The translations under genes and the position numbers were made by a program. A stretch of DNA of 64,000 bases from Eubacterium limosum (GTDB taxonomy: Bacteria; Bacillota; Clostridia; Eubacteriales; Eubacteriaceae), in assembly GCF_000807675.2 (NCBI RefSeq), contig NZ_CP019962.1, positions 3,286,001 to 3,350,000 on the forward strand, given 5' to 3'. The notes under the pieces are model-generated. The model was not told where the DNA came from, did no database searches, and saw only the letters and a list, made by a program, of their open reading frames with translations. Of this stretch, positions 32,476-41,132 are shown piece after piece (positions within the stretch are counted from its first letter, which is position 1; every line of letters starts with the position of its first letter).

Positions 32476-32504
32476 TTGACAAAGCAGGCGTGAGGCACTA
32501 TAAT
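32476..32504 (+). promoter_or_regulatory. Consensus promoter of the candidate small RNA
   Basis: TTGACA, a 17-bp spacer and TATAAT: a perfect sigma-A match, about 245 bp before any start codon. Confidence 0.85.
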
Positions 32505-32510
32505 ATATTT

Positions 32511-32639
32511 AAAGTTAGATAAACATAACAAATTAATTTTTCTAACTCCAACTATACTCCTTGATTTTATGAATTTTTACCATTCATAACTTGTTCTAAC
32601 CCGGAAAAGGCTCGCATCCCCAAGCGAGCCTTTTCTTTT
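32511..32639 (+). ncRNA. Candidate trans-acting small RNA (about 129 nt)
   Basis: A unit running from a consensus promoter to a strong terminator. Stem 1 is AGTTAGA/TCTAACT (32513-32547), stem 2 is TTATGAAT/ATTCATAA (32567-32589), and the terminator is AAAAGGCTCGC/GCGAGCCTTTT then CTTTT (32605-32639). Between stems 1 and 2 an unpaired stretch carries CTCCTT (32557-32562), complementary to Shine-Dalgarno sequences. No reading frame is present. It could also be an attenuated leader of the malic-enzyme gene, though that gene has its own promoter-like sequence. Confidence 0.6.
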
Positions 32640-32675
32640 GCTGCCGATAAGATTAGAAGTTTCTTGCAAATCGGC

Positions 32676-32704
32676 TTTAAACCCACATGGGGTTGTGTTA
32701 TAAT
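32676..32704 (+). promoter_or_regulatory. Probable promoter of the malic enzyme gene
   Basis: TTTAAA and TATAAT are separated by 17 bp, about 45 bp before the ATG. The -10 is perfect and the -35 weak. Confidence 0.5.
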
Positions 32705-32748
32705 AAGGCCGTTATTTCATTACATAAATGTAGAAACCGGAGGAAAAT

Positions 32749-33912
32749 ATGGATTACAATAAAGAAGCGCTGAAAGCCCATGAAGCGTGCAAAGGCAAAG
32801 TAGAAGTCGTTTCTAAGATGAAACTTGAAAATAAAGATGATCTGAGCATCGCCTACACACCGGGTGTTGCCGAACCCTGCCGCAAAATCGCGGAGAATAA
32901 AGAGGATGTCTATAAATATACTGCCAAGGGAAACCTGGTCGCGGTTTTATCTGACGGCTCGGCGGTTTTAGGCCTTGGCAATATCGGCGGTGAAGCCGCT
33001 ATGCCTGTTATGGAGGGCAAGGCTGTCCTGTTTAAATCCTTTGGCAATGTCGACGCATTCCCGATCTGTGTGAGCACACAGAACGCTGATGAGATTATTC
33101 AGACAGGCATCAATATCGCGCCGACCTTTGGGGGAATTAACCTGGAGGATATTTCTGCGCCGAAATGCTTTGAAATTGAGGAAAAGCTTCAGGAAGCCCT
33201 GGATATTCCGGTTTTCCATGATGACCAGCACGGTACGGCCATTGTTGTCTCCTCTGCGCTCATCAACGCCCTGAAAATTGTTAAGAAAGACATTTCTGAG
33301 ATCAAGGTAGCCATCAGCGGCCCGGGGGCTGCTGGGACAGCCATTGCAAAAATGCTGATGTCCTTAAATGTAAAAAATATCGTCATGTGTGACCGCACTG
33401 GCATCATTGATATCAGCCGTGACGGTCTGACCGGCCATAAGCTCTGGCTGGCTGAGCACACCAATCAGGAACACATTACCGGAAGTCTGGAAGATGCCAT
33501 CAAAGGCGCTGATGTCTTAGTCGGTGTGTCTGGCCCTGGTATTGTCACAGAGGAGATGGTCGCTTCTATGAATAAAGACGCCATTCTTTTTGCTATGGCG
33601 AACCCTATTCCTGAAATTATGCCGGATCTGGCTAAAAAAGCGGGCGCGCGTGTCATTGGCACTGGCCGGTCTGATTTTCCAAACCAGATCAACAATGTCC
33701 TGGCGTTCCCAGGGATTTTCAGAGGCGCGCTGGACGCAAGGGCGTCACGCATCACTGAAGGCATGAAGGTAGCGGCAGCCTATGCCATCGCTGACCTCGT
33801 AAGCGCAGAGGAACTGAATGAAGATTATGTTATGCCGAGCCCTTTTGATAAACGTGTGGCTCCAGCGGTTGCCAAGGCTGTTTACGATGCCTGGATGAAG
33901 GAAGTAAAATAA
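32749..33912 (+). CDS. NAD(P)-dependent malic enzyme
   Basis: A 387-residue enzyme of the short bacterial type, which converts malate to pyruvate and CO2. It shows [31 protein letters not shown], the substrate/metal region [25 protein letters not shown], a nucleotide-binding [14 protein letters not shown], and [15 protein letters not shown] precedes the ATG. With fumarase in the same window, it links C4 acids to pyruvate. Cofactor preference cannot be fixed from the sequence. Confidence 0.94.
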   Translation: MDYNKEALKAHEACKGKVEVVSKMKLENKDDLSIAYTPGVAEPCRKIAENKEDVYKYTAKGNLVAVLSDGSAVLGLGNIGGEAAMPVMEGKAVLFKSFGNVDAFPICVSTQNADEIIQTGINIAPTFGGINLEDISAPKCFEIEEKLQEALDIPVFHDDQHGTAIVVSSALINALKIVKKDISEIKVAISGPGAAGTAIAKMLMSLNVKNIVMCDRTGIIDISRDGLTGHKLWLAEHTNQEHITGSLEDAIKGADVLVGVSGPGIVTEEMVASMNKDAILFAMANPIPEIMPDLAKKAGARVIGTGRSDFPNQINNVLAFPGIFRGALDARASRITEGMKVAAAYAIADLVSAEELNEDYVMPSPFDKRVAPAVAKAVYDAWMKEVK

Positions 33913-33956
33913 GAAAAAAGCCTGCTCGGTTTGAGTGAGGTTCAGACTGTTAAAGA

Positions 33957-34166
33957 AGTGGCGCAGCGTGAGACTGCGCCTTTTATCCAGATAAGAAAAA
34001 AGTCCAGGCGCTGCGGATAACGACAAAAAATCGCGCCGCTTTACCGGAATAGCCGGACATAAGAGCGATCAAACAGCCACGTTAGTGAAGAAATTGCAGA
34101 TGCAAAGGCAGCGCCCGCAGGACGTTTTTTCTTCCTTAGGAAAAAGGCTTCGTCTCTCAGTTTTTT
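33957..34166 (+). repeat. Fourth, diverged copy of the 227-bp structured repeat
   Basis: It shares the ends with the tandem array (GCGCAG..CTGCGCCTTTTATCCAG and TTTTTTCTTCCTTAGG..AAAAGGCTTCGTCTC), while the interior has diverged. At the same positions it keeps hairpins with other base pairs: GCGG..CGA/TCG..CCGC instead of GCGG..CAC/GTG..CCGC, and TTGC/GCAA instead of CTTCA/TGAAG. It also adds GGCGCTGC/GCAGCGCC to the closing helix. These replacements support an RNA-level structure. Confidence 0.8.
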
Positions 34167-34172
34167 GACATT

Positions 34173-34204
34173 AAAAAGCTCTCTCATGCTGAGGGAGCTT
34201 TTCT
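34173..34204. terminator. Bidirectional terminator
   Basis: AAAAGCTCTCT and AGGGAGCTTTT form a stem around a CATGCTG-type loop, with A- and T-rich ends. It lies between the structured repeat and the DUF3089 gene and can serve both strands. Confidence 0.75.
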
Positions 34205-34207
34205 CGA

Positions 34208-35209
34208 TTAAAGGGCGTATTTTTTGTCCGTCTGGGGATGACTCGCGAAGTAGGATTTTATGCGTGTTTTAACATTGTTTTGGAGATCGTAGTAGTAAAG
34301 CGGATAATCACCAGTGTGTAAAACACCGGAGGGGAAGGCTTCCTCCTGTCCGATGACCTTAAAGGCATCGGGGTCTGCGGTGCTGCAGATCACTGTGCCG
34401 CGTTCCAGGTCAAGGGCCGCGTCGGCATAGTGGGGAAGATCCTGCATGCCGACGAGCGAACCGGCGCTGTCACGTATGACCAGGCGCGAGCCAAGGCTCT
34501 GTGACGCTTCGGCTTTTTTGCCGGTGAGGGTCCAGGTGATGGGGTTGATGGATACTGCGTCTGGGAGCAGGGTGATGTTGTCACCCGTGACACCTGGGGA
34601 TTCTGTGTTATATGAAATGATAACGCCTGTGTCTTTTGCTCCCCGCGCAAAGGTTAAATGAGGATTGTCTTTTAAATATCCCCGGGTGATGGAGTAGCCG
34701 ATCACATAGGCGGCAATCATCCGCTCCTGAACCTCTGGATGCTCTTTTAAATAGAGGCTGAGGATAAACTGGAGCAGCAGCGAGCCCTGGGAATGGCCGG
34801 CCAGGATAAAGGGGCGGCCGTTGTTATGGTGCTTAATGTAATAATCAAAGGCTGACAGCACACAGGTGACAGGCCCCTTGGTAAAGAGCAGGTTGTTTTC
34901 CGGCGTATTGTCAAGAAGGCATTCGAGGGCAGCCTGGCGGTACGCAGGCGCGTAAAAATTGCCATAGGCTGAAAAGACAGAAGCCTTTGTCTGGAGATGC
35001 TCTGCGGCCCGGATACGCATGGCCTCATTGTTTACCTCGCAGATATTGGGACCATGCGGGGTTTTATAGTAGGCTGTGGGGTAGAGGTAAAAAATATCGA
35101 CGGGCTTGTCGTCAGGCTTTGCTATTTTTTTAGGAAGACACAGCCAGTTTTGAGTGAGGCTGTAGTCGACCGGGGTATCTAAATCGGGAAGATATGGATG
35201 CTGTTTCAT
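34208..35209 (-). CDS. DUF3089-type alpha/beta-hydrolase-like protein
   Basis: A 333-residue protein. The N-terminal part has KPVDIFYLYPTAYY, and the nucleophile elbow is ILAGHSQGSLLLQ with Ser near residue 140. A conserved-looking VIGYSIT and a late HTGDY, possibly with the catalytic His, follow. No signal peptide is visible, so it is likely cytoplasmic. AAGGAGTCC precedes ATG. Its substrate is unknown; family members are usually annotated only as lipase-like. Confidence 0.8.
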   Translation of the reverse strand: MKQHPYLPDLDTPVDYSLTQNWLCLPKKIAKPDDKPVDIFYLYPTAYYKTPHGPNICEVNNEAMRIRAAEHLQTKASVFSAYGNFYAPAYRQAALECLLDNTPENNLLFTKGPVTCVLSAFDYYIKHHNNGRPFILAGHSQGSLLLQFILSLYLKEHPEVQERMIAAYVIGYSITRGYLKDNPHLTFARGAKDTGVIISYNTESPGVTGDNITLLPDAVSINPITWTLTGKKAEASQSLGSRLVIRDSAGSLVGMQDLPHYADAALDLERGTVICSTADPDAFKVIGQEEAFPSGVLHTGDYPLYYYDLQNNVKTRIKSYFASHPQTDKKYAL

Positions 35210-35292
35210 ACGGACTCCTTTTATTTTATAGGATTGTATTATTAGCCTCTATTATAGCTTAAATATTTTTTTACAGCAAATGAAAAAAGGCC

Positions 35293-35323
35293 TTGACCTT
35301 TACGCCGCGTCAACGTCTATAAT
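35293..35323 (+). promoter_or_regulatory. MerR-type promoter with 19-bp spacer
   Basis: TTGACC and TATAAT are separated by 19 bp, and the spacer holds a dyad (TTACGC..GCGTCAA). A long spacer with a central dyad is the hallmark of promoters untwisted by MerR-family activators; here it drives the MerR gene itself. Confidence 0.75.
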
Positions 35324-35342
35324 GGGTGACAGGAGGAGCAGA

Positions 35343-36104
35343 ATGATGGAATATACGGTTAAAAAGCTGGCGGCCCTGGCAAAGGTCTCGCCGAGAACAC
35401 TGCGTTATTACGATGAGATTGGGCTGCTGAAGCCAGCGCGTATCAACAGCTCAGGCTACCGGATCTACGGGAAGCATGAGGTCGACCGCCTTCAGCAGAT
35501 TTTATTTTACCGTGCGCTTGGGATTGAGCTGGCAGAAATCATACAGATTTTGGACGCCCCGGGCTTTGACAGCCTGGCCGCTTTAAAAACCCACAGGGAA
35601 CAGCTCCTTCTTAAAAAGAAGCAGATTGACGATTTGATCAATACTGTGACCAAAACGATTGAGAGCAAGGAAGGAAAAATGACAATGGAAGATCACGAAA
35701 AGTTCAAAGGCTTTATTCAGAACAAGATTGACGAAAACGAGAATCGTTACGGTGAGGAGATCCGTAAAAAATATGGCGATGAGGCGATTGACAGAAGCAA
35801 CGCCCAGTTTAAGAACATGTCACCTGAAAAATACAGTGAATTTGCCGGTCTGGAAGAAAAAATCCTCGACCTTTTAAAGGAAGTAACCCGGCTGGGAACC
35901 ATCGACAATCCGGAAGGTGAGGAGCTTGCCCAGCTTCATAAACAGTGGATCACGCTGGCGTGGGGAAGCGCCAGCCCGGACGCGCACCGCGGGCTGGTCC
36001 AGATATACACAGAAGATGAACGCTTTAAGGAATATTATGAAAGTAAAGCGGGAAAGAACAGTGCGGAACTGCTTAAGCAGAGTGTGCTGAAGTTCATCCG
36101 GTAA
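35343..36104 (+). CDS. MerR-family regulator with TipAS-like effector domain
   Basis: A 253-residue regulator. The N-terminal winged helix reads YTVKKLAALAKVSPRTLRYY then DEIGLLKPARINSSGYRIYG. A coiled-coil dimerisation helix (about 80-115) follows, and the C-terminal TipAS-like domain has LHKQWITLAWG. TipAS domains bind drug-like ligands. AGGAGG lies 6 bp before ATG 35343 (ATG 35346 is also possible). No adjacent efflux pump is seen, so autoregulation is the only visible target. Confidence 0.9.
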   Translation: MMEYTVKKLAALAKVSPRTLRYYDEIGLLKPARINSSGYRIYGKHEVDRLQQILFYRALGIELAEIIQILDAPGFDSLAALKTHREQLLLKKKQIDDLINTVTKTIESKEGKMTMEDHEKFKGFIQNKIDENENRYGEEIRKKYGDEAIDRSNAQFKNMSPEKYSEFAGLEEKILDLLKEVTRLGTIDNPEGEELAQLHKQWITLAWGSASPDAHRGLVQIYTEDERFKEYYESKAGKNSAELLKQSVLKFIR

Positions 36105-36126
36105 ACCCTTAAGTCTATGAGCAACA

Positions 36127-36170
36127 GGGCCCTGCAGAGAAGGTAAGTCTGCAGGCTCTTTTTATTTTTG
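36127..36170 (+). terminator. Terminator of the MerR gene
   Basis: CCTGCAGA and TCTGCAGG form a perfect stem extended by partial GGC/GCTC pairing, followed by TTTTTATTTTT. Confidence 0.8.
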
Positions 36171-36280
36171 CGTAAAAAAGGGTTTAAAACAAATAAACAT
36201 AGTTTATCAAAAAAAATCTCAGCCGATTTTGATCTCCGAATATAAAATGATATAGAAATTTTATTTATCAGGAGGAAATC

Positions 36281-37535
36281 ATGAAAGAACAGAGAAGAAA
36301 CATCTACAAGCGGAAAGACGGCCGTTACGAGGGGCGTTACATTGTAGGGTATGAAGGCGTGTACGGAAAGGCCATATACCGGTCAGTCTACGCCCATACC
36401 TATGAGGAAGCGGTAGAAGTTTTGGAAGAGGCGGAGGAAAGGGTTCACGAGGAGGTTGAGCTTCAGCGGCTGCTGCGCAGACAACAAACACAGCAACAGA
36501 CAACCGGGATTTTACAGAGAGCCTTCAGCCACGACGAAATGCTGAAGGTAGTCCGGACACTGACGCTTCAGGAATGGATGATTGAGTGGCTGGAGGGGCA
36601 TAAGAAAAATACGATTCGGCCAACCTCCTACATGCGCTACTACAATGTGATCTACAAGCATATCATCCCGCAGATAGGCAGTTATAACCTGCTGGAGCTG
36701 ACGCCGGATATCATTCAGAAATTTGTCAAGTATTTATGTGAGGACGGGAAAAATGACGATACAGGCCTGTCGCCCGCAACGGTCAGGAGTTATATGATGA
36801 TTCTAAAGAGCGCGCTGGAGCTGGCAGTGGATCAGGAGCTGATGATCAAAAATCCCTGCAGAAAGGTGTCGCTGCCGCCCAAAAGATTCCATAAGCCGGT
36901 TTATCTGGAGCCGGATGAGTGTAAACGGTTGGAGTATGTGCTGCTGCACACAGATGACAACCCCAAATCCGTCGCGATTTTGATGGCTTTGAAAACCGGG
37001 ATGCGGCTCGGTGAGCTGGCGGCCCTCAAATGGGGCGATGTTGATTTCTCCAACCGGGTGATACATGTGCGGCATTCGCTTCAGCGAGTTAAGACCTTTG
37101 ACCCGGAGGGACCAAAGACAAAGCTGGTCGTTTCAGAGACGAAGACGACAAACTCTGTACGGGATATTCCCATGAACAACGGGCAGTATGAGTATTTAAA
37201 AGGCCTATCGCCGGATGGTCGTAGCCGACTCCTGGGGAAACATCAATGAAAACACCTTTGTCTTTCAAAATCAGTCGGGGAGCTTTATTGACCCGAGGGT
37301 GTACCAGCAGTATTTTAAAGTCGTCCTGAAAAAGGCAAAGGTCAAGGAGGTCAACTTTCACGCGCTCCGCCACACCTTTGCCACCATCGCCGCCAGCAAA
37401 AACATGCAGATATCTGTCTTGAGCAGGATATTGGGACATTCCAACGCAGCATTGACATTACAGTTATATATCCATTCCATCACAAATCAGGACAGGGCAG
37501 AAATGTCTAAAGTAGATTGGGAATATTCAGCCTGA
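36281..37535 (+). pseudogene. Tyrosine recombinase/integrase, broken by a frameshift
   Basis: Two overlapping frames together make one phage/ICE-type integrase. The first (36281-37249) holds an arm-type DNA-binding N-terminus (NIYKRKDGRYEGRY), a core-binding domain (LTLQEWMIEWLEGHKKNTIR) and the first catalytic Arg (TGMRLGELAALKWGD). The second (from about 37215) holds HALRHTFATIAA, LGHSNAALT and the nucleophile region TLQLYIHS. The switch of frame lies near 37205-37225. No excisionase, attachment-site repeat or other element genes are visible. It is either a pseudogene remnant or a sequencing error. Confidence 0.85.
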
Positions 37536-37588
37536 TCTTTTTTTACAGGCCAAAAAGACCGTATAATGAGGACACTTGTACCCGCAAC

Positions 37589-37617
37589 TTGTGCACTAAC
37601 ATGAAATGTGGTAAAAT
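37589..37617 (+). promoter_or_regulatory. Promoter of the AGCS symporter gene
   Basis: TTGTGC and TAAAAT are separated by 17 bp, 32 bp before the ATG. Confidence 0.55.
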
Positions 37618-37649
37618 GAACAGGTATATTTAGAAAAGGGAGGGAGAAA

Positions 37650-39074
37650 ATGAGTTTTTCTGAAATTATTGCGGTGGTCAATGACTTTGTGTGGGGACCA
37701 TACATGCTTGTGCTGTTAGTGGGTACAGGTGTCTTTTTGACCATACGCCTGAAGTTTTTGCCGTGGCGAAATCTGGGGTATGCCCTGAGATCGGTGTTTA
37801 CCCGTCCGTCCAAGGATGAAAATGCCAAGGAGCACAGCGGGGATATCTCGCCGTTCCAGTCTCTGATGACCGCTCTGGCCGCGACCATTGGCACCGGCAA
37901 TATTGTCGGTGTTGCCACTGCCATGGTATTGGGCGGCCCGGGCGCTCTGGTGTGGATGTGGATCAGCGCGCTGTTTGGGCTCTCCACCAAATACGGTGAG
38001 AGTGTTCTGGCGGTCAAATACCGTGAGACCAACTCGTCTGGTGAGATGGCTGGCGGCCCTATGTACGCCATGAAAAAGGGATTCAAGGTTAAATGGCTGG
38101 GAAGTCTGCTGGCGTTTTTGTTTTCACTTTTTGCTGTTATCGCGTCCTTTGGTATCGGTAACCTGACGCAGGCGAATTCCATCTCTGATGCGGTACAGAA
38201 TACCTTTGGGGTGCCGACCTGGATCACTGGTGTTGTCCTGACTGTTTTGGCGTTGATCGTTCTTTTGGGCGGTATCAAGAGTATTGGCCGTGTCTGCGGT
38301 TTTATTGTTCCGATCATGGCGGTGTTCTATTTTGTAGCCGGAATCCTTGTTATTATCATTAATTTTCACAATGTACCGGCTGGAATCGTTGAGATCTTCC
38401 GCATGGCTTTTTCACCTCAGGCAGTTGCCGGCGGTGTGGGCGGTTCCATCATTGCGAGTATGCTTTCAGCCATGCGCTGGGGCGTCGCGCGGGGGGTGTT
38501 TTCAAATGAAGCGGGTCTTGGCTCTGCGCCGATAGCGGCGGCAGCGGCTAAAACAGACCATCCCTCAAGACAGGGCTATATCAATATGACGGGTACCTTC
38601 TTTGACACACTGGTTGTCTGTACGATTACCGGCCTTGTTATCGCATCCTCAGGTGTACTTGGAATGACCGATGCGGCAGGTGAGATCTATACCGGAGCGA
38701 ACCTGACCATCAGGGCCTTTGAGTCAGCCATTGGACCAGTAGGGGCTTTGATCGTTACCATCGGTATTATGCTGTTTGCATTTTCGACCATACTGGGCTG
38801 GGAGTACTATGGCGAAAAGTCACTGGAATATTTGATCCCCTCAACTGTGGCGGTTAAAATTTACCGATTTGTCTTTTCAGTCGTCACGTTTTTTGGCGCG
38901 ACAACGGCACTGCAGATTGTATGGGATTTTTCCGATACCATGAATGGCCTGATGGCAATTCCAAATCTTATCTGCCTGTTGGTGCTCAACAAGGTGATCG
39001 CCCGGGAATGCTTTGATTATCAGGAAAATATCCTGATTCCTGAAAGGGAAATGCGAAAGCTCAAGAAGAAGTAG
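37650..39074 (+). CDS. Sodium:alanine/glycine symporter (AGCS family)
   Basis: A 474-residue inner-membrane transporter with about 11 helices. The family signatures are SPFQSLMTALAATIGTGNIV near residue 70, MWISALFGLSTKYGE, GGPMYAMKKG, the consensus GVFSNEAGLGSAPIAAAAA and LGWEYYGEKSLEYL. It imports alanine, glycine or a related amino acid with Na+. GGGAGGGAG precedes the start; it is a single-gene unit with promoter and terminator. Confidence 0.94.
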   Translation: MSFSEIIAVVNDFVWGPYMLVLLVGTGVFLTIRLKFLPWRNLGYALRSVFTRPSKDENAKEHSGDISPFQSLMTALAATIGTGNIVGVATAMVLGGPGALVWMWISALFGLSTKYGESVLAVKYRETNSSGEMAGGPMYAMKKGFKVKWLGSLLAFLFSLFAVIASFGIGNLTQANSISDAVQNTFGVPTWITGVVLTVLALIVLLGGIKSIGRVCGFIVPIMAVFYFVAGILVIIINFHNVPAGIVEIFRMAFSPQAVAGGVGGSIIASMLSAMRWGVARGVFSNEAGLGSAPIAAAAAKTDHPSRQGYINMTGTFFDTLVVCTITGLVIASSGVLGMTDAAGEIYTGANLTIRAFESAIGPVGALIVTIGIMLFAFSTILGWEYYGEKSLEYLIPSTVAVKIYRFVFSVVTFFGATTALQIVWDFSDTMNGLMAIPNLICLLVLNKVIARECFDYQENILIPEREMRKLKKK

Positions 39075-39084
39075 ATGAACTGAA

Positions 39085-39121
39085 AAAACCCCCTGTAAGT
39101 AAATGCAGGCGGGTTTTTGTT
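39085..39121 (+). terminator. Terminator of the AGCS gene
   Basis: AACCCCCTG pairs with CAGGCGGGTT (one bulge) around TAAGTAAATG, followed by TTTGTTT. Confidence 0.8.
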
Positions 39122-39864
39122 TAATTAATTTTTCTGGCAGTGACGACCAGCCGACCGTCATCCATGTCAAAAACACAGGTGGAAAGGGTCAGGATTTCAT
39201 CGTCAGGCTCAAGAACCACATTGGTTTTGTAGAGACTTCGGGCCTGGATGCGCTGGAAGTAAGAGAGAAAGTCCTCGTCACCCGCAAAATCGGGGCGTCT
39301 GTAGTCATAGTCGGCCTCGGTTTTATAGACAGAGAAGATTTCCCATTTTCCCGGATCACCGGCACGGTCATACTCGATGGTCTGGTGCGCTTTGAAAAAA
39401 TTCTCATCCAGATAGCTGTGGAGATCCCCGAAAGTGGAGGATTTCTGGATGTTGTGGCTGTGCCCGTATAGAACGCTGTTCTGGGCCTTTGGCACACGGT
39501 TAAAGTTGTAGGTATAATCGAGAAAAACAGCGCCCCATTGGGATTCCTCGCCCTCAAAGGTGGTGTACAGATACTTTTCGTTATTGTCGGTCTGGACAAC
39601 CGGATAATCAATGGTGGTGCCCTCTATTTTTATCCAGCCGACTGTGTCCGGGTTAACGGCTTTGAGGGCATCGAAATCAATGCCGGCATCCTCTGCGGTT
39701 GGCTGGGCAATGCTCACAACCTCTTCTTTTTTAAAATACTGGCGGATATAGGGCAGGCTGTAGTAGATCAGGCCAGCCAGTGAGGCGATGATGACAATAA
39801 TACAGATGCTGTTTATGATCCGGTTGCTTGCCTTCTTATTTTCGGTCTTTGGTTTTTTGCTCAT
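39121..39864 (-). CDS. Class B sortase
   Basis: A 247-residue membrane-anchored transpeptidase with one N-terminal helix (about 22-42). The sortase domain opens VGWIKIEGTTIDYPVVQ. The catalytic His is in VLYGHSHN, the Cys in LSTCVFDMDDGR and the Arg directly after it; the TLSTC signature is class B. ATG 39864 follows AAGGAAGCC; an upstream TTG is less likely. It is separate from the class D sortase at 11.4 kb and has no substrate gene beside it. Confidence 0.92.
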   Translation of the reverse strand: MSKKPKTENKKASNRIINSICIIVIIASLAGLIYYSLPYIRQYFKKEEVVSIAQPTAEDAGIDFDALKAVNPDTVGWIKIEGTTIDYPVVQTDNNEKYLYTTFEGEESQWGAVFLDYTYNFNRVPKAQNSVLYGHSHNIQKSSTFGDLHSYLDENFFKAHQTIEYDRAGDPGKWEIFSVYKTEADYDYRRPDFAGDEDFLSYFQRIQARSLYKTNVVLEPDDEILTLSTCVFDMDDGRLVVTARKIN

Positions 39865-39964
39865 TTTGGCTTCCTTTGTCAAAAATAGTAACGGGTTTAT
39901 TTTAGCATAATTACCTTAAAAAGAAAGTACCTGTGTTTTAAAAAGAAAAAAATTTTATTTGTGA

Positions 39965-39994
39965 TTGACAAAGACTTTGAGCATGTGTTATAAT
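39965..39994 (+). promoter_or_regulatory. Promoter of the rplU operon
   Basis: TTGACA and TATAAT are separated by 18 bp. Confidence 0.8.
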
Positions 39995-40003
39995 TAACGA
40001 GTT

Positions 40004-40074
40004 ATGAAGCCGCACATGTAAGGTTATAAGTCAGAAATGCACCTTTCGTGGCGAGACTGGTATGAGGAGGTGTT
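40004..40074 (+). promoter_or_regulatory. Putative ribosomal protein L21 leader
   Basis: The 80-nt leader between promoter and rplU (GCCGCACATGTAAGG to GTGGCGAGACTGGTATG) has the place and length of the L21 autoregulatory leader of Firmicutes. I could not confirm the consensus helices by eye. Confidence 0.45.
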
Positions 40075-40080
40075 TTTATT

Positions 40081-40395
40081 ATGTACGCAATCATTAAAAC
40101 AGGTGGTAAACAGTACCGTGTTCAGCAGGACGACGTGATCGAAATTGAAAAAATCAATCTCGAAGACGGCGCAAAAGATATTGCTTTTGACGAAGTTTTA
40201 GCTGTAAACAAAGACGGCGAATTAACCGTTGGTACTCCGGTTGTTGAAAATGCAGTGGTTAAAGCCGAAGTTTTAGAAGTTGCTAAGGCTTCAAAGGTAA
40301 TTGTTTATAAATACAAATCTAAAAAAGATTACCGTAAAAAACAGGGCCACAGACAGCCGTTTATGAGAGTTAAAATTACAGCAATCGAAGCGTAA
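40081..40395 (+). CDS. rplU: Ribosomal protein L21
   Basis: A 104-residue 50S subunit protein: [20 protein letters not shown] at the start and [19 protein letters not shown] near the end match bL21. It starts the normal Firmicute rplU-prp-rpmA operon and touches prp by one base. Confidence 0.98.
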   Translation: MYAIIKTGGKQYRVQQDDVIEIEKINLEDGAKDIAFDEVLAVNKDGELTVGTPVVENAVVKAEVLEVAKASKVIVYKYKSKKDYRKKQGHRQPFMRVKITAIEA

Positions 40396-40721
40396 TGATA
40401 ACAGTAACTTTTGAGAGAGACCGGGATACGATACGAAAAGTAGAGGTATCCGGACATGGAGAATATGCGGATTCGGGCGAAGATATTGTATGCGCAGGAG
40501 TCTCGATCTTAACCATCAGCATATTGAATGGCTTGAGTGAGATCGTTGGTTTAAAAGATATAAACCGTCGGGTAGAGGAGGGCTATACGTCCTTCGAAAT
40601 CCCTGAGATCAAAGACCCGGTGCAGAAAATTCAGGCAGACGCCTTGATGGATACCTTCCATTTAGGGCTGTGTGCCACAGAAGCCGCTTATAGAGATTAT
40701 GTTAAAATAATTGATAATTAA
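40395..40721 (+). CDS. prp: Ribosomal-processing cysteine protease Prp
   Basis: A 108-residue protease that removes the N-terminal extension of L27 in Firmicutes. The catalytic His lies in VSGHGEYADSG and the Cys in DIVCAGVSIL. Its place between rplU and rpmA and the cleavable extension on the L27 encoded next are mutually confirming. Confidence 0.94.
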   Translation: MITVTFERDRDTIRKVEVSGHGEYADSGEDIVCAGVSILTISILNGLSEIVGLKDINRRVEEGYTSFEIPEIKDPVQKIQADALMDTFHLGLCATEAAYRDYVKIIDN

Positions 40722-40736
40722 CAGGAGGTGAAAATA

Positions 40737-41024
40737 ATGATTAAAATGAACCTTCAACTGTTTGCCCACAAAAAAGGGGTAGGTAGTTCTAGAAACGGTC
40801 GTGACAGTGAATCCAAACGTCTTGGCGTTAAAAGAGGAGACGGTCAGTTCGTATTGGCTGGTAACATTTTAGTAAGACAGAGAGGAACTCATATTCATCC
40901 CGGCAAGAACGTAGGCCGCGGTGGCGATGATACTTTATTTGCGATGTGTGACGGTGTCGTAACTTTCGAACGTAAAGGCAAAGACAAGAAACAGGTCAGC
41001 ATTTATCCTCGAGAAGCAATGTAG
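40737..41024 (+). CDS. rpmA: Ribosomal protein L27 with Prp-cleavable N-terminus
   Basis: A 95-residue 50S protein. The N-terminus [17 protein letters not shown] carries the Firmicute extension; Prp should cut after LQLFA to expose HKKG. ATG 40737 follows AGGAGGTG; an in-frame GTG at 40728 is part of the ribosome site. Confidence 0.98.
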   Translation: MIKMNLQLFAHKKGVGSSRNGRDSESKRLGVKRGDGQFVLAGNILVRQRGTHIHPGKNVGRGGDDTLFAMCDGVVTFERKGKDKKQVSIYPREAM

Positions 41025-41054
41025 TTCTTTTAGGACGACAGTCGAATAATATCA

Positions 41055-41092
41055 AAAACCTCTTATTGTATTTTTATGATAAGAGGTTTTTC
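41055..41092 (+). terminator. Terminator of the rplU-prp-rpmA operon
   Basis: AAAACCTCTTAT and ATAAGAGGTTTT form a perfect stem, followed by TCTTA. Confidence 0.9.
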
Positions 41093-41132
41093 TTATATAT
41101 GGGTATATAAACATTGGAAATGAGGTGCTATA

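Noticed and set aside
40728-40736. GTG start for L27
   Set aside because: These bases belong to the AGGAGGTG ribosome site; ATG 40737 gives the standard Prp-cleavable N-terminus.
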